DNA of 55,369 nt from Oscillospiraceae bacterium (GCA_902790325.1 CADARP010000002.1:72828-128196); one strand, 5' to 3'. Positions 15,181 through 23,131 are shown, numbered from the stretch's first letter. Numbers and translations are program-made. Notes: a model not told the origin generated them from the letters alone.

Positions 15181-15990
15181 ATGAAAAAACGCTTGCTTAG
15201 TATCCTGCTCTGTGTGCCGCTGCTGATTCTGTGCGCCTGCGGACGCGAAACGACGCAGCAGACGACAACGTCGGAACCCGCGCCCAATACGGTTTGGGTT
15301 ACGTTTCCGGAGGGCAAGACCGTGCTGCAGATCGCGCAGCTTCTCGAAGAAAACGGCGTGTGTTCGGCAGCCGGTTTTCTGCAGGCGGTCCGGGATTCGG
15401 AGTCGGACTATGCCGCCGCGCTTCGCGGACAGGACAGGCCGTTCCTTCTGGAGGGGTATGTGTTCCCCGACACCTACGAATTCTACAAAAATGAGTCGCC
15501 GTCCATGGCGCTGTCGCGGTTCCTGACGAACTTTTCGGGGAAGTTTTCCGACGGCGAGCAGGCGCGCGCACGGGAGCTGGGCATGACGACGGACGAAGTG
15601 CTTGCGCTCGCGTCGATCATCCAGGCGGAGGCGGGCATACCGTCCGAAATGCCGAAGGTGTCGGCGGTGCTGCACAACCGGCTGCGCAGCGGGATGAAAC
15701 TGCAGTGCGACGCGACGTATTATTATCTGGAAAAAACCGTGATGCCGTATCTGTGCCCGGACGGCTGGGACGATGCGGTGTACGAAAAATATGCGGATCT
15801 GTACTATACCTACCGTTTCGCCGGTCTGCCGCAGGGCGCGATCTGCAACCCCGGCAGCGATGCGATCCATGCGGCGCTGTATCCGGCCGATTCGGACGAC
15901 CTGTATTTTGTGACGGACGCGGACGGCAATTACTATTACTCGCCGACATACGAGCAGCATCAGCAGGTCTGCCGGCAGATTGGGAGGTAA
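15181..15990 (+). CDS. MltG/YceG-like endolytic transglycosylase, lipoprotein form
   Basis: A 269-residue protein of the YceG family, which cleaves nascent glycan strands and so sets their length. After a lipobox signal peptide (LLILCAC) come VTFPEGKTVLQIAQLLEENGV (LysM-like half), LLEGYVFPDTYEF, ALASIIQAEAGIPSEMPKVSAVLHNRL and LPQGAICNPGSDAIHAALYP. In these enzymes the ASIVEKE glutamate pair contains the catalytic residue; here the first is glutamine and the second is kept. Most MltG proteins have a membrane helix instead of a lipobox and are longer, so this may be a second, specialised copy. ATG 15181 starts 71 bases after the previous gene. Confidence 0.85.
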   Translation: MKKRLLSILLCVPLLILCACGRETTQQTTTSEPAPNTVWVTFPEGKTVLQIAQLLEENGVCSAAGFLQAVRDSESDYAAALRGQDRPFLLEGYVFPDTYEFYKNESPSMALSRFLTNFSGKFSDGEQARARELGMTTDEVLALASIIQAEAGIPSEMPKVSAVLHNRLRSGMKLQCDATYYYLEKTVMPYLCPDGWDDAVYEKYADLYYTYRFAGLPQGAICNPGSDAIHAALYPADSDDLYFVTDADGNYYYSPTYEQHQQVCRQIGR

Positions 15991-15994
15991 CAAA

Positions 15995-18058
15995 ATGACG
16001 CATACGATGACGATCCGCGGCGTTCCGAAACGCGCGAAATATTATATGCCTTCGGGCGCTTTCTGCGGCAACGGCGATCTGTGTCTGATGGTCGGCGACG
16101 CGAAGGAGACGCTGACGTTCCACATCGGCAAGAGCGATTTCTGGAAAGGTCTGCCCGGCGGACAGACGGACGGCGGGATCAAGACGGTCGGCACGGTCGA
16201 AATGATCGGGATCAAACCGCGCGCGATGTGCACCGAGATGCGCATGGACGAGGGGACGGTCGCTGCCTGTGCCGGCAAAACACGGTGGGAGATGTTCGTC
16301 GCGCCGGAGAATATCGCGGTCTTTACGGTGGAAACGCCTGCCGCAAATCCGCCGGTCGGGCTGCGCCTGTGCATCGCGCAGGGCGGCGGCAGCGAGGCAA
16401 AAACGGAACATCCGGCGGGCATGACCGCGGCGGAGCGCCGGTTCGAGGGCGCGGAACTGCGCTTTGCGAGCGCAGTCTGTGCCGTGCTGGCGGAAAAGGA
16501 TGCGCAGACGCGCGGCGATACGCGCGTGCAGACGTTTGTGCTGGCCGTCGTGACGAATCACAATGCGCCGGACTTCCGCGAACGCGCGCTATCTCTGGCG
16601 GCGCAGGCGGACGCCGAAGCGCTGCGTCAGGCGCACGATACATGGTGGCGTGACTTCTGGGCGAGATCCCGCGTGACGCTGTCGGACGAAGTGCTGGAAC
16701 AGCAGTGGTATGCCGACCAGTATGCTCTTGCGTGCTGCTGCGGCGATCCGGAATTCCCGCCCGGATTGTACGGCAACTTCATCCACTCGGACGACGTGCC
16801 GTGGCACGGGGACTACCATCTCAACTATAACTACCAGGCGCCGTTTTACGGCGTGTTTGCGGCGAACCGGCCTGCGCTTTCGGACGGGTATGAATCGCCG
16901 CTGCTCGATTTCATGCCGGAAGGGGAGCGGAACGCGCGGGAATTCCTCGGCTGCCGCGGGATCTATTATCCTGTCGGGATCGGACCAAAGGGACTCAACA
17001 CGTCGAGCGCGCCTTCGCTCGAGCACAATGAGCTGTTCCACGGGCAAAAGAGCGACGCCGCATACGGAGCGGTCATCCTGATCCTGCGGTGGAATGCCAC
17101 GCGTGATGCAGCCTATGCCGCGCGTGTTTACCCGTATGTGCGCGCTGCCGCGCAGTTTTTCGAGGACTACATGGATTTCGAGGACGGCCGGTACCAGATC
17201 AAGAACGACGCCATCCACGAGGTGCCGCTTTACTGGGAGGGCTTTCAATACGGCTGCGAGGACGACTTCACGACCGACACGAACAATCTGCTGACGCTGG
17301 GGCTGCTGCGGATGCTGTTTCCCGCCGCGGCGGAAATGGCGGACGCGCTGGGCGTCGATGCGCAGAGCGCGGAAAACTGGCGTGCGATCGTGGAAAAGCT
17401 CAGTCCGTTCCCGACGTTCCGATACAAGGGCAAAGAGGTGTTCCGCTACACCGAGCGCGGACGCGACTGGAACCGCGGGAACACGCTGTGCATCCAGCAT
17501 ATCTTCCCTGCCGGTGCAATCCATCTGGGCAGCGACGCGCATCTTCTCGAGGTCGCGCGGAACACATACACGGTCGAGGACCGTTCGCTCGACGACAACG
17601 GCGCGAATTCCTATCTGCCTGCCGGCGCGCGCATCGGTATGGATGAGCGGACGCTGACGCGTGCGCTGCACCGGCACATCCGGCGCTTCCGCCTGCCGAA
17701 CGGCCTGTTCGATCACGCGGGCGGCGGTCTCGAACACAATACCATGACGATGACCACCGTTAACGAAATGCTGCTGCAGAGCGTCGGCGGGGTGATCCGG
17801 CTGTTCCCTGTGTGGCGGTCTGACGCATCGTTTGAGACGCTGCGCGCGGACGGCGCGTTCCTTGTGTCTGCGCGGCAGAGCGGCGGCACGGTTGAGGACG
17901 TGCGCGTCTTCAGCGAAAAAGGGAGCCTGCTGCGCATGGTAAACCCGTTCGCAGCGGCGCTCGTCACACGCGGCGACGGTTCACAGCAGGAAGTGCGCGG
18001 CGAGATCTGCGTCCTCACGCAGGCAGGCGAGACGCTGACCGTCGAAAAGAAAGCCTGA
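15995..18058 (+). CDS. Glycoside hydrolase, GH95-like
   Basis: A 687-residue protein without signal peptide, so probably cytoplasmic. The layout matches GH95-type enzymes (alpha-L-fucosidase or alpha-L-galactosidase): an N-terminal beta region to about 200, then an (alpha/alpha)6 barrel with YGNFIHSDDVPWHGDYHLNYN, PLLDFMPEGERNAREFLGCRGIYYPVGIGP, YLPAGARIGMDERTL and GLFDHAGGGLEHNTMTMTTVNEMLLQS, then a beta C-terminal domain. Similarity is moderate, and the catalytic residues cannot be assigned safely by eye. An intracellular enzyme implies that a transporter brings in an oligosaccharide. GGGAGG is 8 bases before the ATG. Confidence 0.75.
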   Translation: MTHTMTIRGVPKRAKYYMPSGAFCGNGDLCLMVGDAKETLTFHIGKSDFWKGLPGGQTDGGIKTVGTVEMIGIKPRAMCTEMRMDEGTVAACAGKTRWEMFVAPENIAVFTVETPAANPPVGLRLCIAQGGGSEAKTEHPAGMTAAERRFEGAELRFASAVCAVLAEKDAQTRGDTRVQTFVLAVVTNHNAPDFRERALSLAAQADAEALRQAHDTWWRDFWARSRVTLSDEVLEQQWYADQYALACCCGDPEFPPGLYGNFIHSDDVPWHGDYHLNYNYQAPFYGVFAANRPALSDGYESPLLDFMPEGERNAREFLGCRGIYYPVGIGPKGLNTSSAPSLEHNELFHGQKSDAAYGAVILILRWNATRDAAYAARVYPYVRAAAQFFEDYMDFEDGRYQIKNDAIHEVPLYWEGFQYGCEDDFTTDTNNLLTLGLLRMLFPAAAEMADALGVDAQSAENWRAIVEKLSPFPTFRYKGKEVFRYTERGRDWNRGNTLCIQHIFPAGAIHLGSDAHLLEVARNTYTVEDRSLDDNGANSYLPAGARIGMDERTLTRALHRHIRRFRLPNGLFDHAGGGLEHNTMTMTTVNEMLLQSVGGVIRLFPVWRSDASFETLRADGAFLVSARQSGGTVEDVRVFSEKGSLLRMVNPFAAALVTRGDGSQQEVRGEICVLTQAGETLTVEKKA

Positions 18059-18095
18059 AACCGGATACTTTGCATCAGCGGCACAAAAAGTAAAA

Positions 18096-18124
18096 ACCCG
18101 TCCGAAACGGACGGGTAATTTTTT
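18096..18124. terminator. Bidirectional terminator
   Basis: ACCCGTCCG (18096-18104), AAA loop, CGGACGGGT (18108-18116), T-run 18119-18124, A-run to the left at 18092-18096. It separates the GH95-like gene from the convergent HTH gene. Confidence 0.85.
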
Positions 18125-18135
18125 GCACGGTTTGG

Positions 18136-18381
18136 TTATTCGAGACCCAGCAGCCAGTTGACGGAAACGCCCAGCACATCGGCCAGCGCCTTCAGTTCAT
18201 AGTCCGAGACGGAACGAAGCTGTCCTTCCAGTTTGGACAGGCCGGATGCGTTCAGATCGATCCCCTTGATCTGCAGCTGTGTGAGCAGATCCTTCTGCTT
18301 CATGCCCATGGACTTGCGCTGCTGCTCAACTTTTTCGCCGATGATGTTGCGGTCTCCAAGAGCCTGTTTTCTGATTCTCAT
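18136..18381 (-). CDS. XRE/Cro-type HTH regulator
   Basis: An 81-residue protein consisting of one XRE helix-turn-helix: IGEKVEQQRKSMGMKQKDLLTQLQIKG, ASGLSKLEGQLRSVSDYELKALADVLGVSVNWLLG. Such minimal proteins are stand-alone repressors or antitoxin-like regulators; no toxin gene is next to it. It is preceded by a GGGG ribosome motif and an AT-rich region of about 100 bases (18382-18480), but no clear promoter was found. Target unknown. Confidence 0.88.
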   Translation of the reverse strand: MRIRKQALGDRNIIGEKVEQQRKSMGMKQKDLLTQLQIKGIDLNASGLSKLEGQLRSVSDYELKALADVLGVSVNWLLGLE

Positions 18382-18637
18382 TCAATTCAACCCCTGTCTT
18401 TATTTGTCGAAACAAGTCTGTGGATAGCGATATATGTGAAAAAGGATTACCTTTGTTTTTATATATTAGCACAAAGATAGAAGGATTTCAACTATTGTCC
18501 GGCTGAAAACGCGCTGAAAATATGCCGATTCGGTATTCTCTTGCAAACAAAAAAGCTGCCGATACGACAGAAATCGCCGCGTGAAAGCAATTTGCCGCAG
18601 GCAGAAGACAGGGTCCTCCGCCCGCGGCATACCGGAT
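18382..18637. other. Intergenic region, AT-rich, no gene seen
   Basis: Between dpaB and the HTH gene. It should hold the HTH promoter. A T-run follows weak hairpin sequences around 18540-18590 on the minus strand and may end dpaAB transcription. TGTGGATAG (18419-18427) resembles a reversed DnaA box with one mismatch. Confidence 0.3.
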
Positions 18638-19210
18638 TCAGAAAAGCAGCGGCTGGAGCTGATCGCCGTGCAGCGCAGCCTCGGCGGCTTCGACAAGCCG
18701 GCCGAAATCCGCGACGACGGAATTGGGCTTCTGCGCCGGGTCGTCCTGCCCCATGGGGACAAAGAACACGTGCTTTGCCGTGAGCAGCCGTCCGATGTTC
18801 TGCGCGGATGCGCCGAGCGCATCGTTTGTCGAGACCGCGAGCAGGAGCGGCCGCGCGTTGCGCAGATGCGCTTTGGCGGCGAGCGTCACGCAGGAGTCCG
18901 TGATCCCGCCCGCCAGTTTTCCGAGTGTGTTCCCCGTGCACGGCGCGACGATCAGCAGATCCAGCAGTTTGCGCGGACCGATGGGTTCAACGTCCGTCAG
19001 CGTGTGCAGGACAGGCTTTTTGCAGATCGTTTCGATCCGGCTGCGAAAGTCCGCCGCCGTGCCGAAGCGCGTGTCCGTACCGTATGCCGTCTCCGACAGG
19101 ATCGGGATGACGTCCGCACCCGCGTCTGCGAGCGCCTGTATGCAGGGGATGACCTTATGAAATGTGCAGAAGGAACCGCACAGCGCGAAGCCGACGGTAA
19201 GTCCGTTCAT
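18638..19210 (-). CDS. dpaB: Dipicolinate synthase subunit B
   Basis: A 190-residue flavoprotein of the SpoVFB type. LTVGFALCGSFCTFHKVIPCI, PILSETAYGTDTRFG, VAPCTGNTLGKLAGGITDSCVTLAAKAHLRN and LAVSTNDALG are flavodoxin-like HFCD family blocks. With DpaA it oxidises dihydrodipicolinate to dipicolinic acid in the mother cell during sporulation; the product with Ca2+ fills the spore core. Its ATG overlaps the dpaA stop (ATGA at 19207-19210, on minus), so translation is coupled. Confidence 0.93.
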   Translation of the reverse strand: MNGLTVGFALCGSFCTFHKVIPCIQALADAGADVIPILSETAYGTDTRFGTAADFRSRIETICKKPVLHTLTDVEPIGPRKLLDLLIVAPCTGNTLGKLAGGITDSCVTLAAKAHLRNARPLLLAVSTNDALGASAQNIGRLLTAKHVFFVPMGQDDPAQKPNSVVADFGRLVEAAEAALHGDQLQPLLF

Positions 19211-20040
19211 TCGTTTCCCTCCCTGAGAATATTCAGAACGGTATCGGCGAGGATGACGCCGGCGGTTTTCGGCGCGGCTTTGCCGGGCAGGGACGGTGCG
19301 ATCTGCACATGTACGCCGAGCGCTTCGGCCGCGTCGAGATCCGTGCCGTAGGGTGCGGAGGCGATCTCGATCACGGGGCAGTCGCGCCGCATCTCCCGAA
19401 GCACGTCGTATGTGAGCACGGTCGCGGGAACGGTATTGACGACGGCGTCCATCTCGTGCATAAAGCGCGGCAGTTCCCGCAGATACAAACTGCGGTAGCC
19501 GTCGGTATCGGCGAATGCCAATGCGCTGCACCGGCGAGCGGCAACGGTCACATGCGCGCCCATGGCGGAAAGCAGCCGCGCGCAGGCACGTGCCGTGCGG
19601 CCGTAGCCGGTAATGAGCACGGTCGCGCCGCGAACGGTGACCGGCAGCGATTGCAGCAGGATCTGCGCGACGCCCTCCGCGGTCGGCAGTGCGTTGCGAA
19701 CGGCGAATTCCTCCCGCGCGGCGTAATCATAGAGCCGGATGCCGCGACGGAAAAACGGTTCCGCGTTTTGACCGGGCATACCGCAGAAGACGCGTGCGGT
19801 GCAGGGAAGTGCACCGGCAAGCCGTGCGACCGCGATCGGATTGTCCGCCTGCGGCGCGAAGACGTCGGCACCGTTCCGGCTCAGCGGGACAGGCAGGATC
19901 AACACGTCCGTGTTTTCAAAATTTTCGTCCGCGTCCGCTTTGGTCCGCGAAACGGAGAATCCCCGTTCACGCAGGGATTCGGCTGTATAGCGCAGGCGGT
20001 TGTCGCCGCCCGCAACGGTAAAGTGCAGCTTGTCAGGCAC
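19207..20040 (-). CDS. dpaA: Dipicolinate synthase subunit A
   Basis: A 277-residue NAD(P)-binding subunit of dipicolinate synthase. KLHFTVAGGDNRLRYTAESL, NTDVLILPVPLSRNG, FCGMPGQNAEPFF, PTAEGVAQILLQSLPVTVRGATVLITGYGRTARACARLL and EIASAPYGTDLDAAEALGVHVQIAPSLPGKAAPKTAGVILADTVLNIL mirror SpoVFA. GGAAAGG directly abuts an ATG at 20049, so the GTG 9 bases later (20040) with a normal spacing is preferred; ATG 20049 is possible. CATACA (20076-20081, minus strand) preceded about 17 bases away by AC resembles a sigma-K promoter, as expected for mother-cell expression, but this is only suggestive. Sporulation is implied. Confidence 0.93.
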   Translation of the reverse strand: MPDKLHFTVAGGDNRLRYTAESLRERGFSVSRTKADADENFENTDVLILPVPLSRNGADVFAPQADNPIAVARLAGALPCTARVFCGMPGQNAEPFFRRGIRLYDYAAREEFAVRNALPTAEGVAQILLQSLPVTVRGATVLITGYGRTARACARLLSAMGAHVTVAARRCSALAFADTDGYRSLYLRELPRFMHEMDAVVNTVPATVLTYDVLREMRRDCPVIEIASAPYGTDLDAAEALGVHVQIAPSLPGKAAPKTAGVILADTVLNILREGNE

Positions 20041-20130
20041 CGGGATCATCCTTTCCGAATACGATTCAATCACAGTGTATGCGCAAACGGGACACGTGGT
20101 GATGCAATTCGGATGCGGGAAAGGACAAAC

Positions 20131-20320
20131 TGCGCGTGATGCGCGCCTGCGGCGCATGATGTATTCCTTCGGAATATGATGTTTTCCGCTTCGCAGAAAA
20201 TGATGTGTTTTGCTCCGCAAAACATGTTTTCGCGCAGCGAAAACACATCATGTGCGACAGCACGCATCATTTTGCAAAGCAAAACATCACTTCGGGCGCA
20301 GCCCGGCATATTCCGCTTTC
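20131..20320 (+). repeat. Hairpin-array repeat, copy B (apparently complete)
   Basis: Eight consecutive short hairpins: GCGCC-tgc-GGCGC (20143-20155), TATTCC-ttc-GGAATA (20162-20176), TTTTCCGC-ttc-GCAGAAAA (20182-20200, one mismatch), GTTTTGC-tcc-GCAAAAC (20207-20223), GTTTTCGC-gca-GCGAAAAC (20226-20244), GTGC-gaca-GCAC (20252-20263), TTTTGC-aaa-GCAAAA (20270-20284), CGGGC-gca-GCCCG (20293-20305). Linkers read TGATG in the left half and CATCA in the right half, so polarity inverts at the ACATGT near 20222-20227. It lies between dpaA and an unknown gene and has no coding potential. The left boundary is uncertain. Confidence 0.85.
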
Positions 20321-20436
20321 GTTGTGGACATGGCTTACACGGGAGAGGCTGAACGATCCGCGCAGCGCGCCCGCAGAACAGACGGTTATCCTGCAGTGCG
20401 GTTTACCGGAGCGATCGTGAGGCGGTGTACGCCCGG
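20321..20436. other. Intergenic stretch, no feature recognised
   Basis: Between repeat copy B and the 3' end of the unknown gene. No promoter, terminator or ribosome-site-equipped frame was recognised. Confidence 0.3.
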
Positions 20437-20886
20437 TCATACACCCGTCCGATCTGTGAGCTTTTTGGTCAGAATCTGCAAACGATCCAGTATGGCGTCA
20501 GTCGAAAAGTCATTGTTCAGATAGGCGAACGCTTCTTCTTTGGCGCCTTTGAAGATGTAATTGGACACACAGACATCGCTCTGCGGCATGGATACGCCGA
20601 CAGAAAGACGGCACGTCTGCGCTTCGACCGCATCCGGTTCCATTATGATATGCAGCACAAAGACAGCTCGGTCTTTCGAGTCTATTGTGATGGAGACGGA
20701 CTGCTTCTGAAAACGTCCATCCTTCGGGATCATGCATTCAAAATACTGAGCGGAGAAGCTGCCGGCATTTTTAAGGAGTTTTCTGATCCAGTCGTAACGG
20801 GTCGTCCAACGCAGCGGCTCGAAAGTCACTTGCTTGGACTCATCCGGAGCATCCTGTCGTTTCGATCCTTTCGGTTTACGCAGCAT
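20437..20886 (-). CDS. Hypothetical protein, no recognised family
   Basis: A 149-residue soluble protein without signal peptide or membrane helix. The first 25 residues are basic and polar (LRKPKGSKRQDAPDESKQ), the middle is strand-rich (FQKQSVSITID, RAVFVLHIIMEP, CRLSVGVSMP) and the end is helical (FAYLNNDFSTDAILDRLQILTKKL). It looks like a small alpha/beta domain but no family is recognised. ATG 20886 lies 11 bases after GGAAAGG; an in-frame GTG at 20895 is too close but possible. A perfect tandem 9-mer (20902-20919) sits just upstream of the ribosome site. Upstream is the terminator of the secreted hydrolase gene. Confidence 0.65.
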   Translation of the reverse strand: MLRKPKGSKRQDAPDESKQVTFEPLRWTTRYDWIRKLLKNAGSFSAQYFECMIPKDGRFQKQSVSITIDSKDRAVFVLHIIMEPDAVEAQTCRLSVGVSMPQSDVCVSNYIFKGAKEEAFAYLNNDFSTDAILDRLQILTKKLTDRTGV

Positions 20887-20901
20887 ATCTGTCACATCCT
20901 T

Positions 20902-20919
20902 TCCGTTAAATCCGTTAAA
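20902..20919. repeat. Tandem 9-bp repeat in leader of hypothetical gene
   Basis: TCCGTTAAA at 20902-20910 is repeated exactly at 20911-20919. On the minus strand TTTAACGGA occurs twice directly before the ribosome site of the unknown gene. Confidence 0.6.
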
Positions 20920-20942
20920 ACTGTATTAGGAAAAATGGAAAC

Positions 20943-20972
20943 AGCCGCAAGACGGAGATCCGACTTGCGGCT
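20943..20972 (-). terminator. Terminator of secreted hydrolase gene
   Basis: AGCCGCAAG (20943-20951) / CTTGCGGCT (20964-20972), 9-bp perfect stem with a 12-base loop. On the minus strand it is followed by GTTTCCATTTTT. Confidence 0.75.
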
Positions 20973-20987
20973 GCGGTGTACGTCGTA

Positions 20988-22895
20988 TTATTTTTTGAAC
21001 AGACCGGTGAACTTATCGAGGAAGCCTGCGGCGCCGAATGTTTCGTACACGCGGTCGTTGAGCTTTTTGAGGCTCTTGTTGAAGAACTTCTCGACGGCGT
21101 TCTGTTTCTTTTCCTTGGGCGCTTCCTCAAGACCAAGCGCGATGAGCACCTGGTAGGCGTTCTCGATCACGGCGTCGTCCGCCTCGCGGTCATTGTGTGT
21201 GCGCGCAAGCATGGCGTTGCACTGATCGATCGCGTCCTGCGCGAGCGCGACTTTTTCCGCCTGTTCGGGGTCGGATTTGTTCGCGTCGATAAAGCCCTGC
21301 AGGCGCGTCAGATAGGTTTCGTCGCCGCGCAGCAGCGCTTTGGCGTTGCGGGACTCGTTGAACTGCGGATAGGCGTCGGCGGAACCGCGCACGCTCCGGA
21401 CGCGGCCGGTCGAAATATCCATCGCCAGACGCAGCGCCGTGTTGTTGTATTCAAGCTCATGCTTCTGCTTGAAGAAGCACCACGTTCTGTCGGGCGCGAA
21501 GGATGTGGACAGGTCGATCGAACCGTCGGGCGAGACGTATTGACCGGTTTTGCCGAGCTTCTTTCCGGCGGGCGCGAACGTCGCGCCGGGCGCGGTCGAA
21601 GAGATCTGGATGATCTCGTCGGAGTTGGTCGTTGCGGCGGATTCCATGAAGCGGAAGTATTCATAGCCGCCGTCTCCGCCGCCGAACTCAAAACCGTAGC
21701 CGCAGATGAAGAAGAACTCCGTGCCGTTGGCTTCCAGCTCCCGAAGGCGCGGGATCAGATTGAGCTGCGCTTTGTTGTACGCGCGCGCCTGCTCGCGTAC
21801 CTTGTCATACTTGCTGTCCATGAGCAGCTTTTCCTCGACCGCCGCATACCGCTCGCCCGGCATCAGCGCGAGCATGGACGGCGTGGGCAGGATGACGCTC
21901 TCGACGACGGCGGACACCAGCGTGTCGATCACCGCGCGCAGCGTGCGCTTGGGCAGCGTGCGCAGGGCGATGTTGGCAACGTAGCACCACGGCTCGTCGA
22001 TGGCGTCGAGCAGCGCGCCGTTGTAGAGAAGCTCCGGCGCGTTTTTGGCAAATTTGCCCTCGACCAGATCCGCGATCACGTCGCTGCCGTTCCAGGCGCC
22101 GACGATGCTCACCACGCGGGCGACCTGTCCCTTGCTGCCGTAGCGGTCAAGGTAGGCGTTGACGACCGTCGCGCCCATGCTCATCGGTACCAGCACGACC
22201 TTTTTGGCCTTGGAATACTTGCCGAGCACATCGTCGTTGATGAACTTGTCCAGATCGGCCGCGTCGCGGTACAGGAACGAGAACGCCGAATGGTAGAAGC
22301 AGAAGATATTTTCCGCGCCGATCTCGTCCACGATGGACTGGCAGGGGATGGAGTAGTAGAAATTCTCCAGGTCGACATCGTTATACATGCTGATCGGGTA
22401 CGGACGCGCGCAGTCCTCCACGTCGGGCGGGAGGTTGCCGTTTTCGTCAATGATGTTGCGGCTCAGCACGCCGGAGAAGATGGTGGCGACGTCCTTCTGC
22501 GAGATGAAGTTGCGCTTGAGAACGAGCGTCAGCATGACCTGGCCCAGAAGCCGGAACGTCGCAAACAGTACTTTCGGATTCTTGAACGCGTTGGAATCCG
22601 GATAGAAGAGGTTGTAATCGATCGGATCTTCCTCGCGGTCAAAGAGATTGTAGTTCCAGAGATCGGATTTGGAGTTTGCCTTGTAATTGCCGTTTTTGTC
22701 CACCAGATGGGACCACGTCTGGCCGATGCCGGTGACGAAGATGATCGGGTACTCGGCCGTGACAGCCGCGCGCACGCCCTTCATCGACTGCGCCGTCGTG
22801 ACGGCGGGCGCGGACGACTTCCGTTTGGCGCACACGGGGATGACCGTGCCGAACACGAGCGTTACGGCCAAAAGCAGGGAAATGACTTTTTTCAT
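20988..22895 (-). CDS. Secreted LCAT-like alpha/beta hydrolase
   Basis: A 635-residue protein with a clear signal peptide (KKVISLLLAVTLVFGTVIPVCA), so exported. The domain opens with YPIIFVTGIGQTWSHLVDKNG, typical of lipases of the LCAT/phospholipid acyltransferase type, with the nucleophile region VVLVPMSMGATVVNAYLDRYGSKGQVARVVSIVGAWNGSD. The elbow is P-M-S-M-G rather than G-x-S-x-G. The C-terminal 150 residues are mostly helical with charged ends and no recognised family. Substrate likely an ester or lipid, but that is inference. It has its own strong promoter (22926-22954) and terminator, and an AAAAGGAGG ribosome site. Confidence 0.75.
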   Translation of the reverse strand: MKKVISLLLAVTLVFGTVIPVCAKRKSSAPAVTTAQSMKGVRAAVTAEYPIIFVTGIGQTWSHLVDKNGNYKANSKSDLWNYNLFDREEDPIDYNLFYPDSNAFKNPKVLFATFRLLGQVMLTLVLKRNFISQKDVATIFSGVLSRNIIDENGNLPPDVEDCARPYPISMYNDVDLENFYYSIPCQSIVDEIGAENIFCFYHSAFSFLYRDAADLDKFINDDVLGKYSKAKKVVLVPMSMGATVVNAYLDRYGSKGQVARVVSIVGAWNGSDVIADLVEGKFAKNAPELLYNGALLDAIDEPWCYVANIALRTLPKRTLRAVIDTLVSAVVESVILPTPSMLALMPGERYAAVEEKLLMDSKYDKVREQARAYNKAQLNLIPRLRELEANGTEFFFICGYGFEFGGGDGGYEYFRFMESAATTNSDEIIQISSTAPGATFAPAGKKLGKTGQYVSPDGSIDLSTSFAPDRTWCFFKQKHELEYNNTALRLAMDISTGRVRSVRGSADAYPQFNESRNAKALLRGDETYLTRLQGFIDANKSDPEQAEKVALAQDAIDQCNAMLARTHNDREADDAVIENAYQVLIALGLEEAPKEKKQNAVEKFFNKSLKKLNDRVYETFGAAGFLDKFTGLFKK

Positions 22896-22925
22896 AAAAA
22901 AAGCGCCTCCTTTTCATCATCTTTC

Positions 22926-22954
22926 ATTATAATAAATACAGATCTGATTTTCAA
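22926..22954 (-). promoter_or_regulatory. Promoter of secreted hydrolase gene
   Basis: On minus: TTGAAA (22949-22954), 17-base spacer, TATAAT (22926-22931). Confidence 0.8.
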
Positions 22955-22983
22955 GAGATAGGCGAAAAAACTTTCCCGAAGCA

Positions 22984-23012
22984 TTGACAATTTCTATGGA
23001 ATGTGGTATGAT
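22984..23012 (+). promoter_or_regulatory. Promoter of pyr operon
   Basis: TTGACA (22984-22989), 17-base spacer, TATGAT (23007-23012). The expected start is near 23019, followed by about 130 bases of leader with the PyrR-type switch. Confidence 0.8.
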
Positions 23013-23032
23013 AACTGCAATGAATTTTTAAC

Positions 23033-23131
23033 GCGGTACAGAGATGCCGCCAAGGTTTGTTCCCGTTGCGGACGCACGTGCGTCCGGCGTTCAGTGTGCA
23101 CAGACCTTGCGGCTGCAGGGTCTCTTTTTTT
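23033..23131 (+). promoter_or_regulatory. PyrR-type RNA attenuator of pyr operon
   Basis: Three mutually exclusive structures can be drawn. Anti-antiterminator: GCGGTA (23033-23038), CAGAGA hexaloop (23039-23044), TGCCGC (23045-23050); the loop fits the PyrR-binding consensus CNGNGA. Antiterminator: CCGCCAAGGTTT (23047-23058) pairs with AGACCTTGCGG (23102-23112), sharing CCGC with the first hairpin. Terminator: AGACCTTGC (23102-23110) / GCAGGGTCT (23115-23123), then seven T (23125-23131). When UMP-loaded PyrR holds the first hairpin, the terminator forms. A GGACGCAC/GTGCGTCC hairpin (23070-23085) fills the antiterminator loop. pyrR itself is not in the window. Confidence 0.85.

Noticed and set aside
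20131..20320. CRISPR array
   Set aside because: Units are different palindromes with linkers of 2-7 bases, not identical repeats with equal-sized spacers, and no cas genes occur.
20131..20320. Classical insertion sequence
   Set aside because: No transposase frame, no target duplication visible, length only about 190 bases.
20976..22961. Plus-strand ORF of 661 codons over the secreted hydrolase
   Set aside because: The opposite strand carries signal peptide, promoter, ribosome site and terminator; this is its shadow.
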